64,000 nucleotides of DNA, from contig NZ_LYXE01000157.1 of NCBI RefSeq assembly GCF_002532075.1, forward strand, positions 62,001-126,000, in the 5' to 3' direction. The position numbers were made by a program, and so were the translations under genes. This DNA comes from Candidatus Chloroploca asiatica. GTDB lineage: Bacteria; Chloroflexota; Chloroflexia; Chloroflexales; Chloroflexaceae. The notes below the pieces were generated by a model, which worked only from the letters and a program-made list of their open reading frames with translations, had not been told where the DNA came from and ran no database searches. The first letter of the stretch is position 1. Each line of letters opens with the position of its first letter. Positions 53,431 through 62,217 of this stretch are shown piece after piece.

Positions 53431-55401
53431 ATGCATATGTCGTACATTTCTCTCGTATGGCTGATTATTGCGCTGATGATGACTGGTTTTATGGTCTTGG
53501 TCTTACCCGGACTGGCGTTGCTGGCTCTTTTCGATCGACCTGAACGTCGCCGTTCCTGGTTTGAACAGCTTAGTCTGGCGATTGGGATCAGTCTGGCGTG
53601 GCTGCCTGTCTGGCTGCTCTGGACAGATATGCTTGGATGGCACCTCGGAGCAATGAATGTCTGGCTGCCAGCCTTGCTCAGTGTTGTTGTGCTGGTCTGG
53701 CACGGACGCCATCAACGCCGACCTAACTCCTCGCCCCTTCCTTTGGATAGCTACGACATAGCACTTGGAGCCTTGTTCTTGCTCATTGTTGTCGTCCGCC
53801 TGGCGATCGTTGCGCCCCTTGAGGCTCCGATGTGGGGTGATGCGTACCATCATACGATGATCGCTCAGCTGATTATTGACAATGGAGGCCTCTTCCGCTC
53901 GTGGGAACCATATGCCCCGTATCAGACGTTCACGGTGCAGTTTGGCTTTCCTGCCATGGTCGCAGGGTTTCCCTGGGTTACTGGTATATCAACTGTTGAG
54001 GCGGTGCTTGTCACGGGTCAGTTGCTGAATGCCGCAGCAGCCCTGGTCTTGTATCCCCTGGCCGTCCGGTTGGCTGATGGACGCCGGGTCGCGGGTCTGG
54101 TCGCGGTGTTGGTCGCTGGTCTATTGACGGTCGTGCCAAGCTTCTATGTCAACTGGGGGCGGTATGCTCAACTTGCTGGGCAGGTCATCTTACCTATTGC
54201 TATGGTGTTGACCTGGGAGATGTTTGCTGCGCCACGACCTCCGTGGCGTAGTGCTGGCCTCTTGGGGTTGGTTGTGGCTGGGATGACGCTGAGCTATTAT
54301 CGTATGGGGTTTTTCTATGCCGCGTTTATCGTGGTACTCGTGCTCTGCTGGGTTCTACCGCATTGGCGTACGAAGCGCTCTACCTGGCTACAGGCCTTGC
54401 CACCACTGATTCTGGCGGCTCTGGTTGCCGCCGGACTGTTGCTGCCATGGGTCTTTCGGGTCACCAATAGCCTTCTTGCTGATATGGTGTCTGTAGCGTC
54501 AACCACAGGTGTGCCTACGAGTTTTGTCTGGCATGATTACCAGAACTGGCAAGAAGTGACAACGTATATTGCCCCGCTCTTGCTCTGGATGAGCGGGTTG
54601 GCTGTGGCCTGGGCACTGGTGCGTCGGGCGTGGATGATCGTGGGTCTTGTGCTCTGGATCGGTTTACTGGTTTTGTATTTTGCTGGGACGCTGGTTGGTC
54701 TCCCCGGGGCTGTGATGTTGCAAAGCTTCTCGGTCATGATTGCAATCTATATGCCTGTCGCTCTGCTCTGTGGATGGTTAGCCGCCGAGATGATCGCTTT
54801 CTTACCGACACCTCGCCTCAAAGCGGTTCTGCCCCTTATTGCTGTAGTGCTGCTCGCTGCTTGGGGAGCGTTGCAGCAACGCCACATAGTTGACCCGTTC
54901 TATGCTATCGTCACGCAACCCGATATGAAGGCAATGGACTGGATTAAGCGGAATACGAAGCCAACCGATCTCTTTCTTGTGCAAGGCTTTACGATCTTTC
55001 AGGGAACGTCGGCGGTGGGGGCTGATGCCGGTTGGTGGATTCCATTGCTGACAGGCAGACAAAATACGATGCCACCGCAGTATCCAATGTTGAGTGAACG
55101 GCCTGACCCACCCGATTATACCCAGCGTGTGGTTGATCTTGTGCTGTTGATGGAGGCTCGGCCCCTGGATGATGCAGAGGTCATCGATCAGCTGTGTGCA
55201 TGGGGTGTCACCTATGCCTATTATGGTCAACGGCAGGGGCAAGCTGGTTTTGGCGCTGAACCGCTCTTTCGGCTTGATGATCTGCACGCTAGTCCGTATT
55301 TTACCCTGATGCATACGCAGGATGAGGTCGCGATTTTTGCTTTTGATCAAGCGGTGTGCTCCTCACGCGAAGGGCGATCGGTGCGCAGGCCTGCATTATG
55401 A
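53431..55401 (+). CDS. Large polytopic membrane protein, GT-C glycosyltransferase-like
   Basis: A 656-residue protein with about 12-13 membrane helices and a C-terminal soluble domain of about 150 residues. The first extracytoplasmic loop has EAPMWGDAYHHTMIAQLIIDNGG, the acidic-plus-His pattern seen in GT-C transferases such as the ArnT/PMT and oligosaccharyltransferase class. The C-terminal AMDWIKRNTKPTDLFLVQG and DWTTPYITG-like segment resembles the soluble part of such enzymes. Starts ATG 53431 or 53437. It overlaps the next gene (ATGA), so they probably work together. Donor and acceptor unknown. Confidence 0.7.
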   Translation: MHMSYISLVWLIIALMMTGFMVLVLPGLALLALFDRPERRRSWFEQLSLAIGISLAWLPVWLLWTDMLGWHLGAMNVWLPALLSVVVLVWHGRHQRRPNSSPLPLDSYDIALGALFLLIVVVRLAIVAPLEAPMWGDAYHHTMIAQLIIDNGGLFRSWEPYAPYQTFTVQFGFPAMVAGFPWVTGISTVEAVLVTGQLLNAAAALVLYPLAVRLADGRRVAGLVAVLVAGLLTVVPSFYVNWGRYAQLAGQVILPIAMVLTWEMFAAPRPPWRSAGLLGLVVAGMTLSYYRMGFFYAAFIVVLVLCWVLPHWRTKRSTWLQALPPLILAALVAAGLLLPWVFRVTNSLLADMVSVASTTGVPTSFVWHDYQNWQEVTTYIAPLLLWMSGLAVAWALVRRAWMIVGLVLWIGLLVLYFAGTLVGLPGAVMLQSFSVMIAIYMPVALLCGWLAAEMIAFLPTPRLKAVLPLIAVVLLAAWGALQQRHIVDPFYAIVTQPDMKAMDWIKRNTKPTDLFLVQGFTIFQGTSAVGADAGWWIPLLTGRQNTMPPQYPMLSERPDPPDYTQRVVDLVLLMEARPLDDAEVIDQLCAWGVTYAYYGQRQGQAGFGAEPLFRLDDLHASPYFTLMHTQDEVAIFAFDQAVCSSREGRSVRRPAL

Positions 55402-57869
55402 TGCAACGCACTTCTTCGTTTGTGAGGCTGCTTGTCCGCCTCGTGCTGCCGCTTGTCTGGTTCGAGAGCATTGCCCGCGTAGCGGATCAACCGGGGCCAG
55501 AGTCAACCATCTTTCGTGTGCTCTTTCTTGGTGGGGTGCTCGCTGCCGCGGTGGCTGGTCAACCTGTCTGCGAAAGGGGGCGGCGTTGGCGCCTGCCCTG
55601 GCCCGGCGTTATGCTTGTTGTCACGAGTCTGGTGGCCGGAGGCTTCTATTATGTGACACAGCATACAGTGGCGGCATGGGTGCTCACCTTAACTGGATGG
55701 GTGCTCGCGCTCTGGTTGTATGACGTGTTGATCGTTCGTCGGTCACGTGTCATTCGGGTCAGCATTGCCACAGCGCTGGCAAGCATAACTGCGGGGGCAA
55801 CGGTCGCCCTTGCCTTGCTGGAGAGCCGCTTCAGTGAAGAGGAGTTTTTTGTAGCGCTGGCCGGTCTTAGTATGGCCGGTGGTTGGATGTTGACCCTCAG
55901 GGCCTATCAAGGGTTGTCTAGGTTGGTTGTAACCCATCACGTAGATGAAGAGGCAGTTGATCTGGGTGCCTTGGCAACGTGGTCTGCGAGGCTTCGCCAG
56001 GGTGGGCTGAGGCTAGCAATCAAGCGACGATGGGTGGCTGCTAGCCTTGGTTTGAGCGTGCTTGTTGCGATGGTCGCTCTCGTACGGGCCTATCAACAAA
56101 GCTTTTTTCCAGTTCCACCGGCGCCTTATCCTGGGATCAGTGCCGAACAGCCAGTGCTCTGTGGGCAGATCGCTCCCGCAGGGCAGACCTACACCGGGCA
56201 AGAGGTGTTTGCCCAGATGCTTGCCCTGGTTGAGGCGCATCCGCAAAAAGGGCCGCCCGAATATGGCATGCTAGCGCTGGGTAGTGGTGACCCCGCATGG
56301 ATCGAGCTGTTTCGCACATCGCTCTTGGCTGAAATGAGCGCGGGGCGTTTTACTGAACCAGCCAACAGTGTCAAGATCGGACAATGGTACGCAGCCCAAC
56401 GGGTCTATTATTATGTCCATATGCGTGAAAGGTATCCGGAACTTTTCAGCAGCGATGAGGATGCAGCCATTCAGACCTGGTTTGCTTCCATCAATCAGCG
56501 TACCCTGACCGTCGAATGGGTTGACTGGCTCTATGCGCTGGCACTTGCGTACTGGCCTGCTGGCCCCTATGAAAACCAGGAAAATGGCGCTGGCCTGCTG
56601 GCCCTGCTTGCGGCAACCGGACTGGGTGATCCGGCGCTTGTCGAGGCCGGGCAGCAGTACCTTGACCAACGGCCTCGTGGGTGGGAAGGGCGCACGCGTA
56701 ACTCTGATGATACGTACTACTATCAGAGTGAATGGGTCACAAATGCCTATTTTCAGGCACTCCGAGATGGTACTATCCCTGCTGAAGAGGTACGCCAGTC
56801 TTTCGAATGGTTGCTGCTGCAGATGGTTCCTGATGGTCGTCCAGTTTCGTACAACAATCCTTACCCGATCACCCGTGAGGGTGCCCTGGCGTTGGGCGCA
56901 ACCCTGTTGAACGATCCCCGCTATTTGTGGGCAGCAGGGCGAACAGCAATGAGCGAGGCGCGCTTTTTTGACTTCATCGTCGCCCAGCCTGGTGTGAACG
57001 AGGCGCTGCCGCTGATTGCACAATCACCAACAGAAGGGTCTTGTCTGATCTACGGTGATACGGGCACCCCCATTCGGGTTGGGCCTCTGGCTCCCGACAA
57101 AATTGTCTTTCGTGACAGCTGGGAGCAAGATGCAACCTATGTCATGCTCAATTTACGTTTTACAGGCTGGCATCGGTATAAAGCCACCAATACCATCACC
57201 CTGGCCTATTATCAGGGCGATCTGATTGCTGATCAGCTTGAGGCGCACTATGTGCCGTGGTTGCCTCGTGGCCGCAGCTTATTACGCGACAAGCGCATTC
57301 CGCGTGAGCATGTGAGTGGCCTTGTGGTACGCCAGAGTGGCATCAACGCTGTGCAAGCCCTATTGAGTGGCATTGGGAGTAGATGGGCCCAGGATCCGCC
57401 GTTCTTTGCCGAGGTTGACCAGTTTACAACTGATGAACAGTGTACGGTGAGCACAACGAGCCTTGCTGATTGGCGCGGATGGGATCACCACCGTACGATA
57501 CGTTTCTGTGTAGGGGAACCCACGCTTATTGTTGATGAAGCACAAGGTGCGCGTGGTGACGAGGCGGCCCTGATGTGGAATTTGGCCACTCTAGGGACAC
57601 ATCAGGCCGGACGGATCAGGCTCACGGAACATGCCGAACTCGTTCTGATCCCGCTGGACCGTGCGAGGATTGAACATGACGGCCCACAACGCATCATGGT
57701 GCAAAGCAATGGCCCGACGTTACGCTCAGTCGCCGTTCTGCTAACGGGATCATGGGTAGGGGCCACCGTTGATCCAGGGCCAGACAATGCGGCTACCAGT
57801 GTGCGGATCACTGGCACGGCAGGAACGCTTGAGTTGCCTACCTTTGCCAAAGCACTAGTGTCTCCTTGA
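55398..57869 (+). CDS. Membrane-anchored heparinase II/III-like protein
   Basis: An 823-residue protein. Residues about 1-235 contain five or six membrane helices. A large extracytoplasmic part follows: an alpha-helical toroid-like region (about 265-545, with EWVDWLYALALAYWPAGPYENQENGAGLLAL and TYYYQSEWVTNAYFQAL) and a beta-rich region (about 570-820). In it, KIVFRDSWEQDATYVMLNLRFTGWHRYKATNTITLAYYQGDLIADQ has the layout of the heparinase II/III strand block. So it may be an anchored polysaccharide lyase or a non-catalytic binding protein. Start by ATGA overlap with the preceding gene. The enzymatic residues are not certain. Confidence 0.55.
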   Translation: MMQRTSSFVRLLVRLVLPLVWFESIARVADQPGPESTIFRVLFLGGVLAAAVAGQPVCERGRRWRLPWPGVMLVVTSLVAGGFYYVTQHTVAAWVLTLTGWVLALWLYDVLIVRRSRVIRVSIATALASITAGATVALALLESRFSEEEFFVALAGLSMAGGWMLTLRAYQGLSRLVVTHHVDEEAVDLGALATWSARLRQGGLRLAIKRRWVAASLGLSVLVAMVALVRAYQQSFFPVPPAPYPGISAEQPVLCGQIAPAGQTYTGQEVFAQMLALVEAHPQKGPPEYGMLALGSGDPAWIELFRTSLLAEMSAGRFTEPANSVKIGQWYAAQRVYYYVHMRERYPELFSSDEDAAIQTWFASINQRTLTVEWVDWLYALALAYWPAGPYENQENGAGLLALLAATGLGDPALVEAGQQYLDQRPRGWEGRTRNSDDTYYYQSEWVTNAYFQALRDGTIPAEEVRQSFEWLLLQMVPDGRPVSYNNPYPITREGALALGATLLNDPRYLWAAGRTAMSEARFFDFIVAQPGVNEALPLIAQSPTEGSCLIYGDTGTPIRVGPLAPDKIVFRDSWEQDATYVMLNLRFTGWHRYKATNTITLAYYQGDLIADQLEAHYVPWLPRGRSLLRDKRIPREHVSGLVVRQSGINAVQALLSGIGSRWAQDPPFFAEVDQFTTDEQCTVSTTSLADWRGWDHHRTIRFCVGEPTLIVDEAQGARGDEAALMWNLATLGTHQAGRIRLTEHAELVLIPLDRARIEHDGPQRIMVQSNGPTLRSVAVLLTGSWVGATVDPGPDNAATSVRITGTAGTLELPTFAKALVSP

Positions 57870-57999
57870 CAATAGCCTCACTCAGGGCGTATACTAGTGT
57901 CAGATCTACAACAGGCCGTGCGACCGTTTTTGCTACGGGCTGTTAGTGTCGATATGACAATACCCCGTTCGGTCGCATGGCTCTTTTTGTCGGTGTAGA

Positions 58000-58018
58000 T
58001 AGTGTTTAATGTACACTA
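58000..58018. promoter_or_regulatory. Inverted repeat upstream of nadA, candidate operator
   Basis: TAGTGT-N7-ACACTA, perfect 6-bp arms, 33 nt before the nadA start. It could bind an NAD-biosynthesis repressor; I cannot match it to a known NiaR, NrtR or NadQ site. Confidence 0.4.
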
Positions 58019-58050
58019 ATAAGTACGTGTTAAGCAAGGGAGGTTCCGAG

Positions 58051-59022
58051 GTGTCAGTGTCGCTCTATCATACGCCGCCCGAGGCTGCGGCGGTGCTCAT
58101 CGAAGAAATTGCTGCGTTGAAGGCCGAGCGCAACGCGGTGATCCTTGCGCATAACTATGAGTATGGTGAAATTCAGGATCTTGCTGATTATGTCGGCGAT
58201 TCGCTGGGCATGGCCCAGTACGCTGCCCGCAGCGAGGCCCCGGTGCTGGTGGTCTGTGGGGTTCATTTTATGGCCGAAACGTCGGCGATCCTCTCGCCCG
58301 AAAAGATCGTCTTGATCCCTGATCCTGAGGCCGGCTGTTCGCTGGCAGCCTCGATCAATGCTGATCAGTTGCGGGCCTGGAAGGCCGAGCACCCCGGCGC
58401 TGTTGTCGTTAGTTATGTAAACACTACGGCTGAAGTCAAGGCGGAGAGCGACTATTGCTGTACTTCGGGCAATGCCGAGCGCGTGATCCGGGCGATCCCC
58501 GAAGATAAGACGATCCTCTTTTTGCCTGATATGTTTCTTGGCAGCTATCTGCGCCAACAAACGGGGCGCAACATCGAGATCTGGGCCGGCGAGTGCCATG
58601 TTCACGCGGCGATTCGCCCCGCCATGGTTGAACGCCAGCGCGCAGCCTTGCCCGGTGCCGATTTTCTGATCCATCCCGAGTGTGGCTGTGTGAGCAGTAC
58701 GATGCACTACCTTGCCACTGGGGCGCTGAAGCCCGAGGGAACCCATATTCTCTCGACCGAGGGCATGATCCGCCACGCCGCTGCGAGCCCAGCGCAGCAG
58801 TTTGTGGTTGCCACCGAGATCGGCGTGCTCCACCGGATGCGGAAGGCCAACCCCACCAAGGAATTTGTACCGATTGATGAGTCGATTAGTTGCAAATATA
58901 TGAAGATGATTACGCTGGAAAAGGTGCGGAATAGTCTACGCGACCTGACCCATCGGGTGACGGTTGAGCCGACACTCGCGGCACGCGCACGGACGGCCAT
59001 CGAGCGCATGGTGGCGCTCTGA
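58051..59022 (+). CDS. nadA: Quinolinate synthase
   Basis: A 323-residue 4Fe-4S enzyme condensing iminoaspartate with dihydroxyacetone phosphate. Likely cluster ligands: Cys69 (VVCGVHFMAE), Cys182 (GECHVH) and Cys281 (SCKYMKMIT). LAHNYEYGEIQDLADYVGDS and HPECGCV are family motifs. GTG 58051 lies 7 nt after GGGAGGT, while the ATG at 58009 has no ribosome site. It is followed by nadB after 59 nt; together they make quinolinate from aspartate. nadC is not in the window. Confidence 0.96.
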   Translation: MSVSLYHTPPEAAAVLIEEIAALKAERNAVILAHNYEYGEIQDLADYVGDSLGMAQYAARSEAPVLVVCGVHFMAETSAILSPEKIVLIPDPEAGCSLAASINADQLRAWKAEHPGAVVVSYVNTTAEVKAESDYCCTSGNAERVIRAIPEDKTILFLPDMFLGSYLRQQTGRNIEIWAGECHVHAAIRPAMVERQRAALPGADFLIHPECGCVSSTMHYLATGALKPEGTHILSTEGMIRHAAASPAQQFVVATEIGVLHRMRKANPTKEFVPIDESISCKYMKMITLEKVRNSLRDLTHRVTVEPTLAARARTAIERMVAL

Positions 59023-59081
59023 AATTGGTCTGCTGGCGTCGGCTCCAGCCGTGTCAGAAGCAAAGATGGGGAGAGCGTATT

Positions 59082-60737
59082 ATGAATAATCTTCCGCGTT
59101 ATGCGCTCGCAGCGTTGCCGAGCGTTCTCTTGAACCGGCATACTGATGTGCTGGTGATTGGTGGGGGGGCGGCAGGTTTGACCGCCGCGTTGACGGCAGC
59201 GGCTCATGCCGATGTGTTCGTGCTGGCGCGAGGGCCACTCTTCGAGAGCAATTCAGCCCTTGCCCAGGGAGGCATTGCGGCAGCCCTTGATGCCGCTGAC
59301 TCACCCCGAGCGCATGTGGCGGATACGCTGGTCGCCGGGGCCGGGCTGACCGACGAAGTTGCGGCGACCGTGTTAGCCAACGAGGCGCCAGCCTTGATGT
59401 GCGAACTGGCGACACGCGGCGTTCCCTTCGAGCGCGCCGATGCGCTGCATTTTGCCCTTGGGCTCGAGGGCGGCCATTCTGCCCGTCGCATTGTGCATGT
59501 CGGTGATGCGACCGGCTGGGCCGTCACGGCTGCGCTGATTGCCGAGGCACGGGCGCATCCGCGTATTCATCTGCTCGAAGGTTGGCAGGCGGTCGATCTT
59601 CTTGATCGTCAGGGCCAGATCATTGGTGCACTTGCCCGCGATCCGCAGGGCCAGTGGCATCGTTTGTTGGCTGGCGCCACGGTGCTCGCAAGTGGCGGGG
59701 CCGGGGCGCTCTATGGGTTGACCAGCAATCAACCAGCCGCCCTCGGTGAGGGCATTGCAATGGCCTATCGCGCCGGGGCTGAGATTGCCGATATGGAGTT
59801 TGTCCAGTTTCACCCGACGGTCTACCGTATGCCGACCGGCGAGGGCTTTTTGATTACCGAGGCGGCCCGTGGCGAAGGCGGGATCTTGTTTGCGACAACC
59901 GGCGAACGCTTCATGCCAGCCTATGATCCACGGGCCGAACTTGCCCCGCGGGATATTGTGACGCGCGGGATCTATGCTGCGATGCAACGCACTGGCAGCG
60001 ACCATGTCTTGCTTGATCTGACACATCTGCCATCGGCCCGTATCGAACAGCACTTTCCCACGATCTGCGCCCGGCTGCGTGAGCATGGCCTTGATCCGGT
60101 GCGTCAGTCTATCCCCGTGGCCCCCGCAGCTCACTATCTGATGGGTGGCGTGCGTACCGATCTCACCGGCGCGACGAGTCTTCCTGGTCTCTTTGCCGCT
60201 GGCGAAGTGGCTTGTACAGGTGTGCATGGGGCCAATCGCCTTGCGTCCAACTCGCTCCTCGAATGCATCGTCTTTGGACGACGGGCAGGCCAAGCTGCGC
60301 TGCAATGGGCCGATACAGAGGGCTTACACCGCGAAGGGAGCCATCTAGAATTGCTTCCCGAACGCACTGTTGTCCTCGCCTCGTCACCTGCGCCAGCCGC
60401 CTGGCGGGACAGTCTGGCTACGCTTATGCAGAGCTATGCTGGGCCACTGCGTGATGGCACTGGCCTCGGCGAAGGGCATGTCCAACTCACCCAGTGGCCC
60501 GTGCAGGCAGCCGCCGATGATCCTGAGGCCATTACTGCGGTCAATGCAGCCATAACTGCGCGTTTAATCATCCGGGCGGCCAGTTTGCGCCAGGAGAGCC
60601 GGGGTGGGCATTTTCGCCGCGATTTTCCCGAGACTAGTGAGATCTGGCGGGGCCATAGTGTCCAGCAGCGTTCGCGTGAACCAGCCACCCTTGCCAGTCT
60701 AGCTCACTTTGCGCCGATCGCTCACGCAGCTGATTGA
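59082..60737 (+). CDS. nadB: L-aspartate oxidase
   Basis: A 551-residue flavoprotein that makes iminoaspartate for NadA. FAD-binding VIGGGAAGLTAALTAA, SNSALAQGGIAAA, catalytic-site segments HPTVYRM, RGEGGIL, RAELAPRDIVTRGIY and AAHYLMGGVRTDL, the second FAD loop GLFAAGEVACTGVHGANRLASNSLLE. ATG 59082 has GGGGAG upstream; an earlier in-frame start (59025) is unlikely. The final helical domain ends ESRGGHFRRDFPE. Co-transcribed with nadA. Confidence 0.96.
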   Translation: MNNLPRYALAALPSVLLNRHTDVLVIGGGAAGLTAALTAAAHADVFVLARGPLFESNSALAQGGIAAALDAADSPRAHVADTLVAGAGLTDEVAATVLANEAPALMCELATRGVPFERADALHFALGLEGGHSARRIVHVGDATGWAVTAALIAEARAHPRIHLLEGWQAVDLLDRQGQIIGALARDPQGQWHRLLAGATVLASGGAGALYGLTSNQPAALGEGIAMAYRAGAEIADMEFVQFHPTVYRMPTGEGFLITEAARGEGGILFATTGERFMPAYDPRAELAPRDIVTRGIYAAMQRTGSDHVLLDLTHLPSARIEQHFPTICARLREHGLDPVRQSIPVAPAAHYLMGGVRTDLTGATSLPGLFAAGEVACTGVHGANRLASNSLLECIVFGRRAGQAALQWADTEGLHREGSHLELLPERTVVLASSPAPAAWRDSLATLMQSYAGPLRDGTGLGEGHVQLTQWPVQAAADDPEAITAVNAAITARLIIRAASLRQESRGGHFRRDFPETSEIWRGHSVQQRSREPATLASLAHFAPIAHAAD

Positions 60738-60759
60738 GGCAAAGCCCCAAGTAGCTCTA

Positions 60760-60768
60760 TGCTATAAT
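60760..60768 (+). promoter_or_regulatory. Extended -10 promoter of the DnaJ-like gene
   Basis: TG-C-TATAAT, 46 nt before the ATG, with no convincing -35. Confidence 0.55.
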
Positions 60769-60814
60769 ACAAAAATATACTGCAACCTAGGTAAGCTTCA
60801 GGATCAAACCCGGA

Positions 60815-62170
60815 ATGGAAGAGTTCGAGCACCTTGATTATTATGCTCTCCTTGGCGTTGAACGCAATGCCAAGATCGATGCGATCAAAAAAGCCTACCG
60901 TCAGCAGATGGTACTCTACCATCCTGATCGGTACGTCCATGCTAACTCAGATGAGCAGGCGTATGCGAGTCGTCGAGCGCAACGGATTAATGAGGCTTAT
61001 CAGGTGCTGAGTGATTTTGTGGCACGTACGGCCTATAATCGTCGCTTGACCCCTGTGAACCCTGAGCCTGTGGCCGCGCCACCGACACGTGCCTCGGCCG
61101 CGCCACCTCCAACCCCGCCTCGTGATACGCTCGCTGACCTATACGACAAAGCGCGTGACCATCTTGATGCCGGACGGTACACGCAGGCCATTGCTGATTT
61201 CCGTACCATCCAGCAGATCAACCCGTTCTATCGTGATAGTGCGGTGTTGCTGGCTCAGGCCGAGGCCGCGCTCCGTCAGGCTACGCGGGCCGCTTCCAAG
61301 GCTCACCCAACCCAAAAAACTGATAAGAGTCGGCGTACACTGGTGTTCGGGGGTGTCGGTGCACTGGCGATGGCCGGCCTTGGAGCGCTTGGCTGGGGAT
61401 TGCGCGACCGGCTCAGTAGCAATGCAACTGCCGAGGCACCACAAGCTGATGTGATGCCCTCCCCAACAACGCCACCGGCCTCGCCTGCGCCAACGGGGAT
61501 CCCAGTGTCACCCCCTACCAGCACGGTGCCGACCGCGCCGGTGACGCCCGAGGCCACCACAACGACCGCACCGGTACCAACCAGCGCACCCACCGCGCCC
61601 CCCGTGACGACCACGCCCGTCACCTTGCCGGAAACAGGGCCAATCGCCTATGCCAACGATCTCACGTCGGGTGAGGGGTGGCCCTCAGTCGGTGGACGTG
61701 GGTGGAATGTCGGGTTTGCCCAGGATGGCTATCGGATTACCGCCGTCCGTGGCGCCGGCAATATCTGGGCCTTCAATACCTCACCGGCCGGGATGGATTA
61801 CCTGATCGGTGTTGATCTGACGGTCACCGGTGGGGCCGCCGGTTTGATGCTGCGCTTTGCCGAAAGCAATTTTCTGGCCTTTTTTGTTGAGCCCGCGACA
61901 GGCCGGTATCGACTTGAGCAACGGGTGAACGGGAATGATAACCGCCTACGCGATGAGGCGCATCCCGCGATTGCCACTAAACCACAGGCGACCAACCGTC
62001 TTGTTGCCCGCCTCGCTGGGCTTGAGGTTGCCCTGGGCATCAATGGGCAAGCCGTGGCAACCCTCGTTGTTGAGGCGCCACCGCCAACCTCGCGCTATGG
62101 GATGATTGCCCTTGCCCGTGAGCCTGAAGTTGTTGCGTTGTTTCGCAATTTGAGCATTCGTGAGTTGTAA
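60815..62170 (+). CDS. J-domain membrane protein with extracytoplasmic jelly-roll domain
   Basis: A 451-residue protein with an unusual order. Residues 1-75: J domain with the HPD motif (36-38) that stimulates DnaK. About 105-160: one or two TPR-like helices (LADLYDKARDHLDAGRYTQAIADFRTIQQINP). About 172-195: membrane helix. About 205-275: Pro/Thr-rich linker. About 280-451: beta-rich domain of the LamG/DUF1080 type (GWNVGFAQDGYRITAV, RLEQRVNG). The J domain is predicted inside, the jelly roll outside. It may couple envelope state to cytoplasmic chaperones; this is inferred from architecture. Confidence 0.8.
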   Translation: MEEFEHLDYYALLGVERNAKIDAIKKAYRQQMVLYHPDRYVHANSDEQAYASRRAQRINEAYQVLSDFVARTAYNRRLTPVNPEPVAAPPTRASAAPPPTPPRDTLADLYDKARDHLDAGRYTQAIADFRTIQQINPFYRDSAVLLAQAEAALRQATRAASKAHPTQKTDKSRRTLVFGGVGALAMAGLGALGWGLRDRLSSNATAEAPQADVMPSPTTPPASPAPTGIPVSPPTSTVPTAPVTPEATTTTAPVPTSAPTAPPVTTTPVTLPETGPIAYANDLTSGEGWPSVGGRGWNVGFAQDGYRITAVRGAGNIWAFNTSPAGMDYLIGVDLTVTGGAAGLMLRFAESNFLAFFVEPATGRYRLEQRVNGNDNRLRDEAHPAIATKPQATNRLVARLAGLEVALGINGQAVATLVVEAPPPTSRYGMIALAREPEVVALFRNLSIREL

Positions 62171-62217
62171 CGGGCGTTACGGGCTCTTTCAGGAAAGGAT
62201 ATGGTGTTATCCTGGTG

